This document shows, piece by piece, positions 32,693 through 41,486 of a stretch of 64,000 bases of DNA. A program made the translations under genes and the position numbers. Source of the stretch: Fimbriimonadaceae bacterium (GTDB lineage Bacteria > Armatimonadota > Fimbriimonadia > Fimbriimonadales > Fimbriimonadaceae). The notes under the pieces were generated by a model. That model saw only the letters and a program-made list of their open reading frames with translations, did not search any database and was not told the origin of the DNA. Numbering within the stretch: position 1 is the first letter of the stretch; every line of letters starts with the position of its first letter. The stretch covers positions 117,862-181,861 of the forward strand of contig JAMLGR010000008.1 of assembly GCA_023957775.1 (NCBI GenBank), in the 5' to 3' direction.

Positions 32693-34242
32693 GCCGTGCC
32701 GCGAGGGCGTACTTCGGCGCCATGCTGGGCGCCCTCCTGACCCTGTTCTGGCATCCGATTTCGCGCCCCTTCCTCTGGAACGGCTTCTCGCACTGGGGGG
32801 CGTCCGCCGTCGCGCGCAGCACCCCCCTGATCGCGGGCAATTTGGTGCGGCTGCCGGTCCCGAAGAGCGAACTCGATGCCAGCCTCTGGCTCCAGGCGGG
32901 ATCGGAGCGCCTGTGGGTGCATCGGCCCCCCAGCGACGCGGACAGGGAGAATCTGGTCCTCGTCGCCCGAAACGCCGCCGTGCATGAGCCCGAGAACGCC
33001 TATTGGCGCCAGATGGAGGCTGTGTTCCTCGGATCGCTCGGCCGCCAGGAGGAGGCTCGCAAGGCGTGGGTGCAGGCTGCCAAGGCGGTGCGTTGGAACG
33101 ACTACCAGAGCGTCCGCCTCCTCGGGGTTCGGGAAGAGCTGGCGCGCGAGGAGGGCTCGCGCCTTGCGTGGCAGCTCGCGTTCGCCCTCCGGCTGCGCTC
33201 CTCCGCAAACGCGCAGGCCATTCGTTCGTTTTCGCGCCAGGTCGTAAGCGGTACCGATCTCGTGAGCCCCGCGGGCCTGGAGACGCGCTGGGCGAGCGTG
33301 ATGAACGCACGCCTCATGCGCGATGGCGCGCGTTCGATCGAGACCGGCCAAACCGCGGCCGAGATGATGGAGGCCGCGTCCCATCCGGCGGGGCTGCCCG
33401 TCGCCCGAAGCCACCGCGTGCTGCTGCTGGCGCGCTACGACCTCATCAACGCGTTGATGGCGGCGGGGATGAGCGAGCGGTCCAACCAGGTGAACCGGGC
33501 GTACGACTCCAACGACTCGTGGATCGCTCTGACGCGCAGAGTCGACACTCAAGAGTTCGCGGACATGAGCATTCTGGGCGCGCTGGCGACCGCAACCGTG
33601 CCCAGCGCCCTGCTTGCCGTAGCCGCCCTCGGCGCGATCCTCTGGATGGTCGGCACGATCGTCCATCGCAGCGCGGTGGTGCGCCAACTCCTGGCACCCC
33701 CCGCCGCGCCCGCGTTGGGAGTGGTCTTCGCCGTGTTGGCCTATCTCGCGACGGGCTTGGTCCTCGCGGCGATCGCCGTCGTGCTCTGCTTCGCGTTCCT
33801 CGTGTTTACTCCGCCGCGCGTTCGCAGCCTGACGCCCGATGAGTTGGGTCCGCTCTTCCGCTTCATCCTCGCCCTGTTGGGAATGGCGATCGCCTCGACG
33901 TTCGGCGCGTTCATCGCGAGCCTTTCGACACCCGCCTGCGAGCTTCTCTTCTTGATCGGAGTCCCTCGCGAGTACTACGGGGGATCGACCCTGTTCCTCG
34001 GCCTTTCGGGCATCGTGCTCGGGCTGTTGCTCTTGATCTCGCCGGGGTGGGCGCTCGCGCAGCGCATCGCCACGCCCAAGGTGGTCGGCGTGGCGATGCG
34101 CGATCTCGGCTGCGGGTTGTGCGCCGTCTGCCTCGGGCTCGCCGTGGTCTCCGCTCCGGCTGCCGTGTATGCTGACCGAGTATTGAACCAGAACCTCCAG
34201 ATGCTGGTCGAAAACGAGCCGAACTACCACCTTCTCCAATGA
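32689..34242 (+). CDS. Large membrane protein of unknown function with helical-repeat-like N-terminal half
   Basis: The 517-residue product begins at an ATG that overlaps the anti-sigma stop (ATGA). A hydrophobic segment near 8-22 is followed by a soluble, Arg/Ala-rich helical region to about 290. That region has TPR-like spacing (NAYWRQMEAVFLGSLGRQEE, then ARKAWVQAAKAV). Five or more membrane helices then run between about 295 and 500. It is an inner-membrane protein with a probable periplasmic or cytoplasmic repeat domain. Its place between the anti-sigma and GlnD genes suggests it acts in the same regulated set. I recognise no family. Confidence 0.65.
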   Translation: MSRAARAYFGAMLGALLTLFWHPISRPFLWNGFSHWGASAVARSTPLIAGNLVRLPVPKSELDASLWLQAGSERLWVHRPPSDADRENLVLVARNAAVHEPENAYWRQMEAVFLGSLGRQEEARKAWVQAAKAVRWNDYQSVRLLGVREELAREEGSRLAWQLAFALRLRSSANAQAIRSFSRQVVSGTDLVSPAGLETRWASVMNARLMRDGARSIETGQTAAEMMEAASHPAGLPVARSHRVLLLARYDLINALMAAGMSERSNQVNRAYDSNDSWIALTRRVDTQEFADMSILGALATATVPSALLAVAALGAILWMVGTIVHRSAVVRQLLAPPAAPALGVVFAVLAYLATGLVLAAIAVVLCFAFLVFTPPRVRSLTPDELGPLFRFILALLGMAIASTFGAFIASLSTPACELLFLIGVPREYYGGSTLFLGLSGIVLGLLLLISPGWALAQRIATPKVVGVAMRDLGCGLCAVCLGLAVVSAPAAVYADRVLNQNLQMLVENEPNYHLLQ

Positions 34243-36614
34243 ACCCCTCCACCCGGTCCACCATCGAGGAACTCGCCCAGCGACGGGTCTCGCTGGTGGA
34301 GGAGTTGCCGCACAATCCCTCCGGTCTCGAGTGGTGCGCGCAGCACACGCGCATCTGCGACGCGGTCGTACGCGTCGTATTCGAGGGGGTTTGCGAGGCG
34401 GTCCAAGGCGTCTCCAAGATCGCGGTGGTGGCGACGGGAGGCTACGGAAGGTCCGAGCTCGCGCCGTACTCCGACATCGACCTCACCGTCGTCCCCGGAG
34501 ACGAGTCGGACAAGGGGATCGACGCGTTCGTCCGGAGTCTGTTCACGGACCTTCACGAGGCGTTCGGCAGCATGCTGAAACTCGAGGTGGGCTATGCGTT
34601 CCGCCTGGTGAACGACGCTGCGGGCCTCGACGCCCAGTCGAGGACCGGATTGTTGGACGCCCGCCGCATCGCGGGGGCTTCGGAGCCGATCGACCGGCTG
34701 CTCGAAGTGCTGTGGGAGAGCATGCCCGCGGGGCAGTTCCTGCTCGCCAAGATCCGCGAGCGGAACGCGGCCTTCAAGCGCTACCACGACACGCCGCTGG
34801 TGGTGGAGCCGCATTTGAAGGAGGGTGCCGGGGGCATGCGCTGTTTCCAGTGCGCGAACTGGATCCGCGCGGCCATCGGCGAACGGCCGGCTCTGCCCAC
34901 GCGGGCGTACGAGCACGTCGTCCGGTTTCGGAACCTCCTCCACGCCGCGGCGGGCAAGAAGCAAGATCTGCTCACGCGCCAGCGCCAAGCCGAGATCGCC
35001 GATACGCTTGGCCAGGACCTGTACGCGATGATGTCGGCGCTTGTGGATTCAGCCTCCTCGCTGCACCTGGAGTACCAGCGCGCCGTCGACTCGCTGGCGC
35101 ACTCCCGGTTCTGGGTGAGCCCCGGCGTGCTCGCGGTCAGAGGCGAGGCGCGTGTCTCTGGGGATGCGACGATGAGCGAGGCCGCGGCCGGCGTCGCGAT
35201 CGCCACCCAGTTGGGTCTCGAGGTGTCCGATCTTCCGACCCTCGCGAAGGACGAGGTGAACGGCGCGGAAGCCCGGTACGCGGTCTGCTCCGGGGAAGCG
35301 ACGCTGCGCAACCTCGAACGGTGCGGCCTTCTCATGCGCATTTTGCCCGAGCTGGCGCGGTGCCGCGTGGTCATGCCGCGCGACGCGACCCACGCCTTCA
35401 CAGTGTACGAGCACACGATCCGCGTGGTCCGCTCGCTGGCCTCCCTCGCGCCGGGTTCGTTTCTCGGGGACCTCATGGACGGGCTGCACGATCCCCAGCC
35501 CCTCCTTTTGGCGGCCCTGCTGCACGATGTCGGGAAGATCGACGAGAGTCGCCCCCACGCCGAAACCGGGGAGGCGATCGCGCGCGAGGTGTGCGCGCGA
35601 TGGGAGGTGGCGGACGACGACACGGAGACCGTGGCGTGGCTGGTGGGCCAGCACCTGCTGATGTCGCTCTTCCTCCGCATGCGCGACATCCAGAACCCGC
35701 AGACCGCGCTCGAATTCGCCGCGCACGTCAAGGACCGCGAGCGGCTCGACATGCTGACCCTGCTCACGTGGGCGGACACCCGTTCGGTGGGCGAGGGCGT
35801 GTGGACCGCCGCGCAGGAGCACATGCTCGAGGAGCTGCACACGCGGGTCGTACAGGTGCTGGATGGCGACGCGCCTTCGGCTCCCGATCCCGCGATGTAC
35901 CGCCGCAGGCTGTTGCGCGAGCTGAGGCACGAGGACATTCCCGAGAGCGAGGTCAAGGAGTTCGTCGAGAGCCTGCCCGCGCACTACTTGATCAGCACGC
36001 CCCCGGAGGTGGTCCGGCTCCACATCGGATTCGAACGCCGGGCGCGCTCGGGGGAATCGATCGTCTCGTTCCACCACGAACCCGAGTTGGGATCGACCGA
36101 ACTGACCGTGTGCGCCCCGGACGCGGCCGGCCTGCTGAGCAAGGTGCTGGGCGTGCTCTACGCGTTCGATGTGAGCCTGCACGGCATCCGCGCCAGCACC
36201 ACACGGACCGATAAGCCCGTGGCGGTGGACCAGTTCGCCACGAGCTTTGGCGAGCGGCCGATTCCTCCGGGCACGTGCCGGGAACTCGCCGTCTCGCTCA
36301 AGCGCGTCATCGAGGGGGAGGAGGACGTCTCGGAACTGCTGCGCAGGAGGGGCAAGGACCCCGAGCGCCTGCAGCGTTCGTTTACCTTCACCTACCTGCC
36401 GGGCACGCCGGGGATCATGGAGGTGCGTGCGCCGCGAGGCAAGGGAATGGCGTACCGTTTTTGCAATCTCATCACGAAAGCGGGCTGGAACATTGTCTCC
36501 GCCAGGGTGGGGCAATGGGCCGGACGGGGTGCCGCGGCCTTCTACATCCTGGGCCCGGAAGATCGCGAGCTTTCACGCGAAGAGGTCGAGGCCGTGGTGG
36601 GTCGGCAGGTATAG
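34239..36614 (+). CDS. glnD: GlnD-like [protein-PII] uridylyltransferase / uridylyl-removing enzyme
   Basis: The 791-residue protein has the full GlnD layout. The nucleotidyltransferase motif runs from GGYGRSEL (67-74) to the metal-binding SDIDL (Asp79, Asp81). A PII-uridylyltransferase helical domain follows (about 150-310), then an HD hydrolase domain with LLHDVGKID (His429, Asp430) and two C-terminal ACT domains (about 615-690 and 710-785). GlnD adds and removes UMP on PII according to glutamine level. Neither glnB nor glnK is in the window. It overlaps the upstream membrane-protein gene by ATGA and is followed 13 bases later by an RCK protein. Linkage to an ECF sigma factor and Trk genes is unusual. 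Confidence 0.88.
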   Translation: MNPSTRSTIEELAQRRVSLVEELPHNPSGLEWCAQHTRICDAVVRVVFEGVCEAVQGVSKIAVVATGGYGRSELAPYSDIDLTVVPGDESDKGIDAFVRSLFTDLHEAFGSMLKLEVGYAFRLVNDAAGLDAQSRTGLLDARRIAGASEPIDRLLEVLWESMPAGQFLLAKIRERNAAFKRYHDTPLVVEPHLKEGAGGMRCFQCANWIRAAIGERPALPTRAYEHVVRFRNLLHAAAGKKQDLLTRQRQAEIADTLGQDLYAMMSALVDSASSLHLEYQRAVDSLAHSRFWVSPGVLAVRGEARVSGDATMSEAAAGVAIATQLGLEVSDLPTLAKDEVNGAEARYAVCSGEATLRNLERCGLLMRILPELARCRVVMPRDATHAFTVYEHTIRVVRSLASLAPGSFLGDLMDGLHDPQPLLLAALLHDVGKIDESRPHAETGEAIAREVCARWEVADDDTETVAWLVGQHLLMSLFLRMRDIQNPQTALEFAAHVKDRERLDMLTLLTWADTRSVGEGVWTAAQEHMLEELHTRVVQVLDGDAPSAPDPAMYRRRLLRELRHEDIPESEVKEFVESLPAHYLISTPPEVVRLHIGFERRARSGESIVSFHHEPELGSTELTVCAPDAAGLLSKVLGVLYAFDVSLHGIRASTTRTDKPVAVDQFATSFGERPIPPGTCRELAVSLKRVIEGEEDVSELLRRRGKDPERLQRSFTFTYLPGTPGIMEVRAPRGKGMAYRFCNLITKAGWNIVSARVGQWAGRGAAAFYILGPEDRELSREEVEAVVGRQV

Positions 36615-36627
36615 TCGTCTTCGCCCT

Positions 36628-37080
36628 ATGAAGGTCGTGATTTTCGGTTGTGGACGCACTGGCTCGTCCCTCGGACTCCAACTCGCGTCGCGTGGCCACT
36701 ACGTGACGATCATCGAGCAAAACCCGTCGGCGCTGCGCCGGCTGGGCAAGGATCACGGTTGCCACATCATCATCGGCAGCGGGCTGGACGAGGACATCCT
36801 GAACAAGGCGGGGATCGAGGAAGCGGACGCGTTCTTCGCGGTGACCCGGGGGGACAACACCAACCTCATGGCCGCCCAAATCGTGAAGTTGGACCACAAC
36901 GTTCCCCGAGTCTGCGTGAAGGTCGCCGATCCCTTGCGCGCGGAGGCGTACCGGAATCTGGGGTTCTTCTGCATCACTCCGAGCGCGCTTACGGCGGGCT
37001 ACATGCGCGACTGGTTCACCGAACAGCCGCTGGAGGCGATCAGCGAGTACAACGTCCTCCCCAAGGAGTTGGAGATCTAG
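36628..37080 (+). CDS. TrkA-N (RCK_N) domain potassium-uptake regulatory protein
   Basis: The 150-residue protein is a lone RCK_N Rossmann domain. It has the dinucleotide loop GCGRTG (6-11), the acidic Glu that ends strand 2 (TIIEQN) and the GSGLDEDILNKAGIEEADAF segment conserved in TrkA/KtrA. Such subunits gate potassium channels or transporters in response to NAD(H) or ATP. It lacks the usual RCK_C domain, and the gene directly after it supplies a full RCK_N+RCK_C protein, so the two may form a mixed ring. The ATG follows glnD by 13 bases; a TATAGT in the gap could give an internal promoter. Confidence 0.85.
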   Translation: MKVVIFGCGRTGSSLGLQLASRGHYVTIIEQNPSALRRLGKDHGCHIIIGSGLDEDILNKAGIEEADAFFAVTRGDNTNLMAAQIVKLDHNVPRVCVKVADPLRAEAYRNLGFFCITPSALTAGYMRDWFTEQPLEAISEYNVLPKELEI

Positions 37081-37749
37081 ATGTATTCGATTCTTGTGGG
37101 AGGCGGCAATGTCGGGCTGGCGCTGGCCAAGCGGCTCTTGGGCAACAACTACGAGATTTTGCTCTTGGAGAAGGATCCCGTGCAGGCGGAGCGGCTCGCG
37201 GCGCTCATCGGCGAATCCAACGTCGCCGTGGGTGACGGCTGCGAAATGCTCGTTCAGAAGGAGATCGGGTTTGGACGCGCCGACGTCGTGATCGCCGTGA
37301 CGGGCGAGGATGAAGACAACCTCGTCGTGTGCCAGATGGCCAAGGTCGTGTGGAACGTGGACCGCGTGCTCGCGCGGGTCAACGATCCTGCGCACGAGTC
37401 GATCTTCACGCGGATCGGCATCGACGACACCGTGTCCGCGACGGGCATCATCTACTCGCTGCTCGAGCAGCAAATCATGTCCGACACCGTGTTGCCCGTG
37501 GGTGCGCTGGGCCGCGGCAACATCGAGGTCATGGAGATCAAGCTGAGCAACCGCTCGCCCGCCGTCAACAAGCGCGTCCGCGAACTGCGTCTGCCGCTGC
37601 AGACGAACATCGTGTGGGTCATCCGGGGCGACCAGGGGATCTCCGTGGACGGAGACACCGAGCTGCTTGCGGGCGACATGGTGGTCGCCTTGGTTCCGCG
37701 GGACGGAGCCGAAGAGCTGCGTGACGCGCTCGTTCCCCAGAAGCCCTAG
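37081..37749 (+). CDS. TrkA/KtrA family protein with RCK_N and RCK_C domains
   Basis: The 222-residue protein starts at the base after the previous stop. An RCK_N domain (GGGNVGLALAKRLL, then ELLLEKD-like strand 2 and VAVGDG) covers about 1-135. An RCK_C domain covers about 140-222 and ends in a GDMVVALVP strand. It is a cytoplasmic regulatory subunit of potassium transport. The membrane partner (TrkH, KtrB or a channel) is not nearby. The stop overlaps the convergent histidine-kinase gene by 4 bases. Confidence 0.88.
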   Translation: MYSILVGGGNVGLALAKRLLGNNYEILLLEKDPVQAERLAALIGESNVAVGDGCEMLVQKEIGFGRADVVIAVTGEDEDNLVVCQMAKVVWNVDRVLARVNDPAHESIFTRIGIDDTVSATGIIYSLLEQQIMSDTVLPVGALGRGNIEVMEIKLSNRSPAVNKRVRELRLPLQTNIVWVIRGDQGISVDGDTELLAGDMVVALVPRDGAEELRDALVPQKP

Positions 37750-39038
37750 GTTTCTGCACGGACGAGAGGCAGTGCAACGCGGAGGCGTGCGCCCTGATCG
37801 CTCGGCTCGACGCGAATCGAGCCACCCCTCGCCTCGAGAAGCTGTCGGCAGACCGCCAACCCGATCCCGGCTCCTCCCCACGCGCGGTTGCGACTGTCGT
37901 CGACGCGCACGAAGCGCCCGAACACCTCGTTGGAAAATCCGGCGGGGATGCCCGGACCGTCGTCCTCCACCACCACCGTGGCTTGGTCTCCCTCGGCGGC
38001 CGCCTCCACCCGCACGCTTCCGCCTTGACCGGTGAAGCGAGCTGCGTTGTCCAGCAGGTTGTCGACCACGATCCGCAGTTCGTCGGGCTCGATCACCACG
38101 ATGAGCCCCTCAGGTGGCAACTGGACCAAGAGGGACACCCCCCGAGCTTCCAGCCGGGAACGCCAAGGGCCGAGAATGTCGGCCAGCGCTCCGGCAAGGT
38201 CGATCGGGCCCGCATCGGAAACCGTCCGCCGGGCCGTTCGAAGGAGGGACTCGATCGTGCGCGCCATGCGCTGGACCTCGTGCAGCAGTTCTACATGGGA
38301 GTCGCTGTACTCCTGTGGCGTCCTGGCTTTCAAGAGCGTCGTCTCGATGCGTGTTTGCATCAGCGCCAGGGGCGTGCGAAGCTCGTGGGCGGCATCGACG
38401 GCAAACCTCTCTTCGCGTTCAATCGTCTCCTGGATCCGGTCCAGCATGGCGTTGAGCTGCCTTGCGAAGGCGCCGAACTCCGCCTCGTCGTCCGTGCTCA
38501 GCCGCGCGCCCAGGTCCGCGCCCTCGATCGCCGACGCCTGCGCGGTCATCCGCAGCAGGGGACGGAACACGGCTTGGGCCGCTATCCAGGTGGCCGTTCC
38601 CACGAGTACCGAGAGGGGAAGCCACAGGAGGGTGAGGACCCAGCCAAGGTTGCGGGAAGAGGCGCGGGAAGCGCGGAGATCGAGTCCAACGACCAGCGAG
38701 CCCCCGTTCCACGGCTTCCCGATCGACAGTGTGGTTCCGTCAACGAGGGAGCCAACGACGGGTTTGAGGGCAAGGTTGCCGATCTGATCGCCGGCCGCGC
38801 CTCCGGGGCCGAAGAGAGCCGCCGACACGAGCGGGTGGGCGCTTCGAAGCTCGGAGAATTCGAGTGCCGGACTGCCCTCTTGGGTCAGCAGCTCCAAGGT
38901 CGCCCGCAGCTCCCGTTCGGCACGGACGTCGTCTGAGCGCCGACTGATCCAGAAGACTCCGGCGAACAGCAGGGCCAGGACGAGAGCCGCCGTTCCCGTG
39001 GCGACCGCCGCGAGGCGGGCGCGGTGGCTAAGCTTCAA
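37746..39038 (-). CDS. Two-component sensor histidine kinase
   Basis: The 430-residue kinase has membrane helices at about 9-31 and 131-153 flanking a periplasmic sensor of about 100 residues, then a HAMP-like linker. The dimerisation box is VDAAHELRTPL with phosphoacceptor His218. The ATPase domain includes DNLLDNAARF, DDGPGIP and GAGIGLAVCRQL. It senses a periplasmic signal and phosphorylates the response regulator, whose gene overlaps its start by 11 bases (39028-39038). The layout and linkage to an RND efflux operon resemble CusS/BaeS-type sensors of metals or envelope stress; the ligand is inferred, not shown. Confidence 0.92.
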   Translation of the reverse strand: MKLSHRARLAAVATGTAALVLALLFAGVFWISRRSDDVRAERELRATLELLTQEGSPALEFSELRSAHPLVSAALFGPGGAAGDQIGNLALKPVVGSLVDGTTLSIGKPWNGGSLVVGLDLRASRASSRNLGWVLTLLWLPLSVLVGTATWIAAQAVFRPLLRMTAQASAIEGADLGARLSTDDEAEFGAFARQLNAMLDRIQETIEREERFAVDAAHELRTPLALMQTRIETTLLKARTPQEYSDSHVELLHEVQRMARTIESLLRTARRTVSDAGPIDLAGALADILGPWRSRLEARGVSLLVQLPPEGLIVVIEPDELRIVVDNLLDNAARFTGQGGSVRVEAAAEGDQATVVVEDDGPGIPAGFSNEVFGRFVRVDDSRNRAWGGAGIGLAVCRQLLEARGGSIRVEPSDQGARLRVALPLVRAET

Positions 39039-39699
39039 CTGGCACCAGCGCGTAGCCCCTGTGTCGGATCGTTTGAATCAAACGCGGCTCGCCAGCGGCC
39101 TCGGTCTTCATGCGCAGGTACCGCACATAGACTTCGACGATGTTGGTGTTTGGCGCGTCCGGGTCCTTCCAGACCTCGCGAAGGAGGGCGCGTTTCGAGA
39201 CAGGTCTTCCGGAGTGCTTCATGAGCTGCTCCAGGAGACGAAACTCGGTGTCCGAGAGGTTGAGTTCGCGTTCGCCTCGGCGTGCAATCCGGTTGCGCAC
39301 GTCCAGGAGCAGATCGGCGCTTTGAAGGAGGTCCTTGTGTGCTGCTTCGCGCCTCAACAGCGCCCGCACGCGGGCGAGCAGCTCGTCCAGGTGGAACGGC
39401 TTGGCTAGGTAGTCGTCCGCGCCGAGGTCGAGGCCTTTGACACGGTCTGGAAACTCACCGCGCGCGGACAAGAAGAGGACCGGAACGTCGAGTCCACCTC
39501 GTCGAATGCGACGGACGAGTTCGAATCCGTTCATCACCGGCATCATCACATCGGCCACGATGGCATCGCAGTCGGCGGCCAACGGTAGCGCGAGCGCCCC
39601 GTTGGCCGCTGTGAGCACCTCGTAGCCCGACTCCTCAAGCGCTTGCTCGAGCAGTCGGGCCATTTGGGCTTCGTCTTCGACGATCAGGATGCGTTTCAA
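39028..39699 (-). CDS. OmpR/PhoB family response regulator
   Basis: The 223-residue protein has a receiver domain with acidic residues near 8-10, phosphoacceptor Asp50 (IVADVMMP) and the conserved Lys in YLAKPF. A winged-helix DNA-binding domain (about 125-220) ends in TIRHRGYAL. It should activate or repress nearby promoters when phosphorylated by the overlapping kinase gene. It lies 5 bases downstream of the PepSY gene, so all three appear to be one operon, divergent from the efflux genes. Confidence 0.93.
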   Translation of the reverse strand: MKRILIVEDEAQMARLLEQALEESGYEVLTAANGALALPLAADCDAIVADVMMPVMNGFELVRRIRRGGLDVPVLFLSARGEFPDRVKGLDLGADDYLAKPFHLDELLARVRALLRREAAHKDLLQSADLLLDVRNRIARRGERELNLSDTEFRLLEQLMKHSGRPVSKRALLREVWKDPDAPNTNIVEVYVRYLRMKTEAAGEPRLIQTIRHRGYALVPVEA

Positions 39700-39704
39700 G
39701 CCGA

Positions 39705-40115
39705 TTACTCGCCTCCGCCACCCTCCTCCGAGGTTGTCACCACCTTACCGGTCTTGGCGTCGACGTCGACTCCCATCACCTTGTGGTTGGCCGTGACCAC
39801 GTCCATATCCCAGATCAGGGCGCCGCTCTTGGTCTTCTCGAGCTTGGCTTCGTTGACGTACCCCGCGACCTTCTTGGTTGCCGCGGCGGCGGCCTGGGAG
39901 ATGGTCACCCGCGCCGTGAGGCCCGTGTTGGGCGCCTCGGCCTGCTCGGGACCCTCTTCCTCTTCCTCCTCCTTTTGCTGCTGCTTTTGCTGCACCTTGG
40001 TTTTGGCGTTGTGGGCAGTGGTCCCCTGCTGCGCCCAAACCAGGCTGGTTCCGAGGCCCGAGACGGCCAGCACGCCGACGGCAGCGAGTAGGATCGATTG
40101 TGTTCTCTTGTTCAT
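39705..40115 (-). CDS. Exported PepSY-domain protein
   Basis: The 136-residue protein has a signal peptide (about 1-29, ending VWAQ), a Gln/Glu-rich spacer with seven consecutive Glu, and a C-terminal PepSY domain. The domain reads VTISQAAAAATKKVAGYVNEAKLEK, then IWDMDVVTANHKVMGVDVDAKTGKV. PepSY domains occur in periplasmic inhibitors or sensors and are often encoded with two-component systems. Here it heads the operon and may tune the kinase or buffer metal. A GGAG site 9 bases before the ATG supports the start. Confidence 0.85.
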   Translation of the reverse strand: MNKRTQSILLAAVGVLAVSGLGTSLVWAQQGTTAHNAKTKVQQKQQQKEEEEEEGPEQAEAPNTGLTARVTISQAAAAATKKVAGYVNEAKLEKTKSGALIWDMDVVTANHKVMGVDVDAKTGKVVTTSEEGGGGE

Positions 40116-40271
40116 GGTTGTAATCTCCAGGTTGGGTTCGCACCCGAGTCATTCAACCACCGGGCCGACGCCTGTGAGCTTGGAAGTCGCTCAGGTGGAC
40201 AGGGGAGGAGGGAAGGTTGCTGAGACGATTCTCAGCGGCCCCGAAGCGGGAATGAGGTTTGGTTCAACCAC

Positions 40272-41486
40272 GTGATACGACGATCCCTTCTAGTCTTGGT
40301 TGCCGCGGTTTGGGCGGGCACGGGTCTGGCGCAGGACGCACCGCTCTGGACGCCACAGATGGCGGTCCGTCTGGCGATGGAGCACCGGGCGCTGGTCCGA
40401 GCGGCGGGCCACCGCCTCAGTGAAGCACGCCGTCTTCGGGTGTCGGCCGGGGCGTACCCGGCGACGCGCATCGAGGCGGGCGACGGCACTCGGCCGGACG
40501 TCGGAGGCGGGGAAGATCTGGCGGTGTTCCAGCCGATCGACGCCTTTGGCAAAGTCGGAGCGTCGCGTGCGGCTGCGGAGGCCGCTTTCGTCGAGGCGCG
40601 CGCGGACTACCGGCAGCAGCTTCTCGACGTCCAGCACGAGGCTCTGGTCGCATATGCGAACCTGGCATCGGCCCAGGGGCTCGCCTCGGCGGCCAGGGAG
40701 CAACTGGAGGTCGCCCGAGCCCTCGCCGCCGCCACACGGCGACGCATCGAGGCCGGTTCGCTGCCGGAGTCGCAGGAGGCCCGAGCCGCGCTCGAGCTCC
40801 TTCGCGCGCAGCAGGTCGTGACGGATCGCGATGCGGCCCTCCTTGCCGCAAGAGCGAGGTTTGCGGCGGCGACCGGGATCGAGGAGAAGGAGGTTCCGAC
40901 CGCACGGACCGCAGGCCTCGTCGCCCTGCCCGAGCCCTCGGGGGAACCTCTCGCCGAGCGCCCGGACCTGGCCGTGTTGGCCGCACGGCTGCAGGGCGCC
41001 CAAGCGGAAGCCCGTGCCGCAGGCCTCGAGTTGGCGCCCGACTTCGAGATCCAGGCGCGTCGAAACCCCTGGTCCACCGATGAGACCTACGGAGTTCGTC
41101 TCCAGCTCACGATGCCTCTGTGGGACCACGGAGCGTCTCGGGCGCGGCGGCAGGCCGCGCGTTCCGGTGAGGCGGCCTCGCTGGCGGAGCTTGAAGACCG
41201 TCGCGCAGGTGCGCTCGGGGAGCTCCGTGCGGCCGAGCTGGAGGTGGCCGCCGCGCACGCGTCCGTGGCCTCCTACGAACAGATCGTGGCGACGGCGAGG
41301 GAGATGCTCGCAAGAGAGCAGCGCGGCTACGAACTGGGCGTTGGAACGCTCGTGGACGTTCTCGATGCGCGGCGCGCCCTTGGCGAAGTGCTCGAGTCGC
41401 TCGTGGATGCCCGGTACCGGGAAGATCTTGCGATCGAGGGGCTCCTCGACGCACGGGGGCATTTGGTGGAGGAACCGAAGGCATGA
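40272..41486 (+). CDS. TolC-like outer-membrane efflux protein
   Basis: The 404-residue protein has a signal peptide (about 1-20, ending GLAQ) and two long heptad-rich helical hairpins (about 60-200 and 270-390). Ala/Leu/Arg-rich repeats and short beta segments, such as YGVRLQLTMPLWDHG, are typical of outer-membrane factor proteins. It forms the trimeric outer-membrane exit duct of a tripartite pump. It starts at a GTG. Its stop overlaps the adaptor gene by ATGA, and the RND gene follows, so the three-gene pump is complete. At 404 residues it is near the short end of the family. Confidence 0.88.
   Translation: MIRRSLLVLVAAVWAGTGLAQDAPLWTPQMAVRLAMEHRALVRAAGHRLSEARRLRVSAGAYPATRIEAGDGTRPDVGGGEDLAVFQPIDAFGKVGASRAAAEAAFVEARADYRQQLLDVQHEALVAYANLASAQGLASAAREQLEVARALAAATRRRIEAGSLPESQEARAALELLRAQQVVTDRDAALLAARARFAAATGIEEKEVPTARTAGLVALPEPSGEPLAERPDLAVLAARLQGAQAEARAAGLELAPDFEIQARRNPWSTDETYGVRLQLTMPLWDHGASRARRQAARSGEAASLAELEDRRAGALGELRAAELEVAAAHASVASYEQIVATAREMLAREQRGYELGVGTLVDVLDARRALGEVLESLVDARYREDLAIEGLLDARGHLVEEPKA

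Noticed and set aside
36611..36616. TATAGT at the end of glnD as a main promoter for the RCK genes
   Set aside because: It overlaps the glnD stop in a tightly packed operon and has no assigned -35 box; kept only as a possible internal promoter, not listed as a feature.
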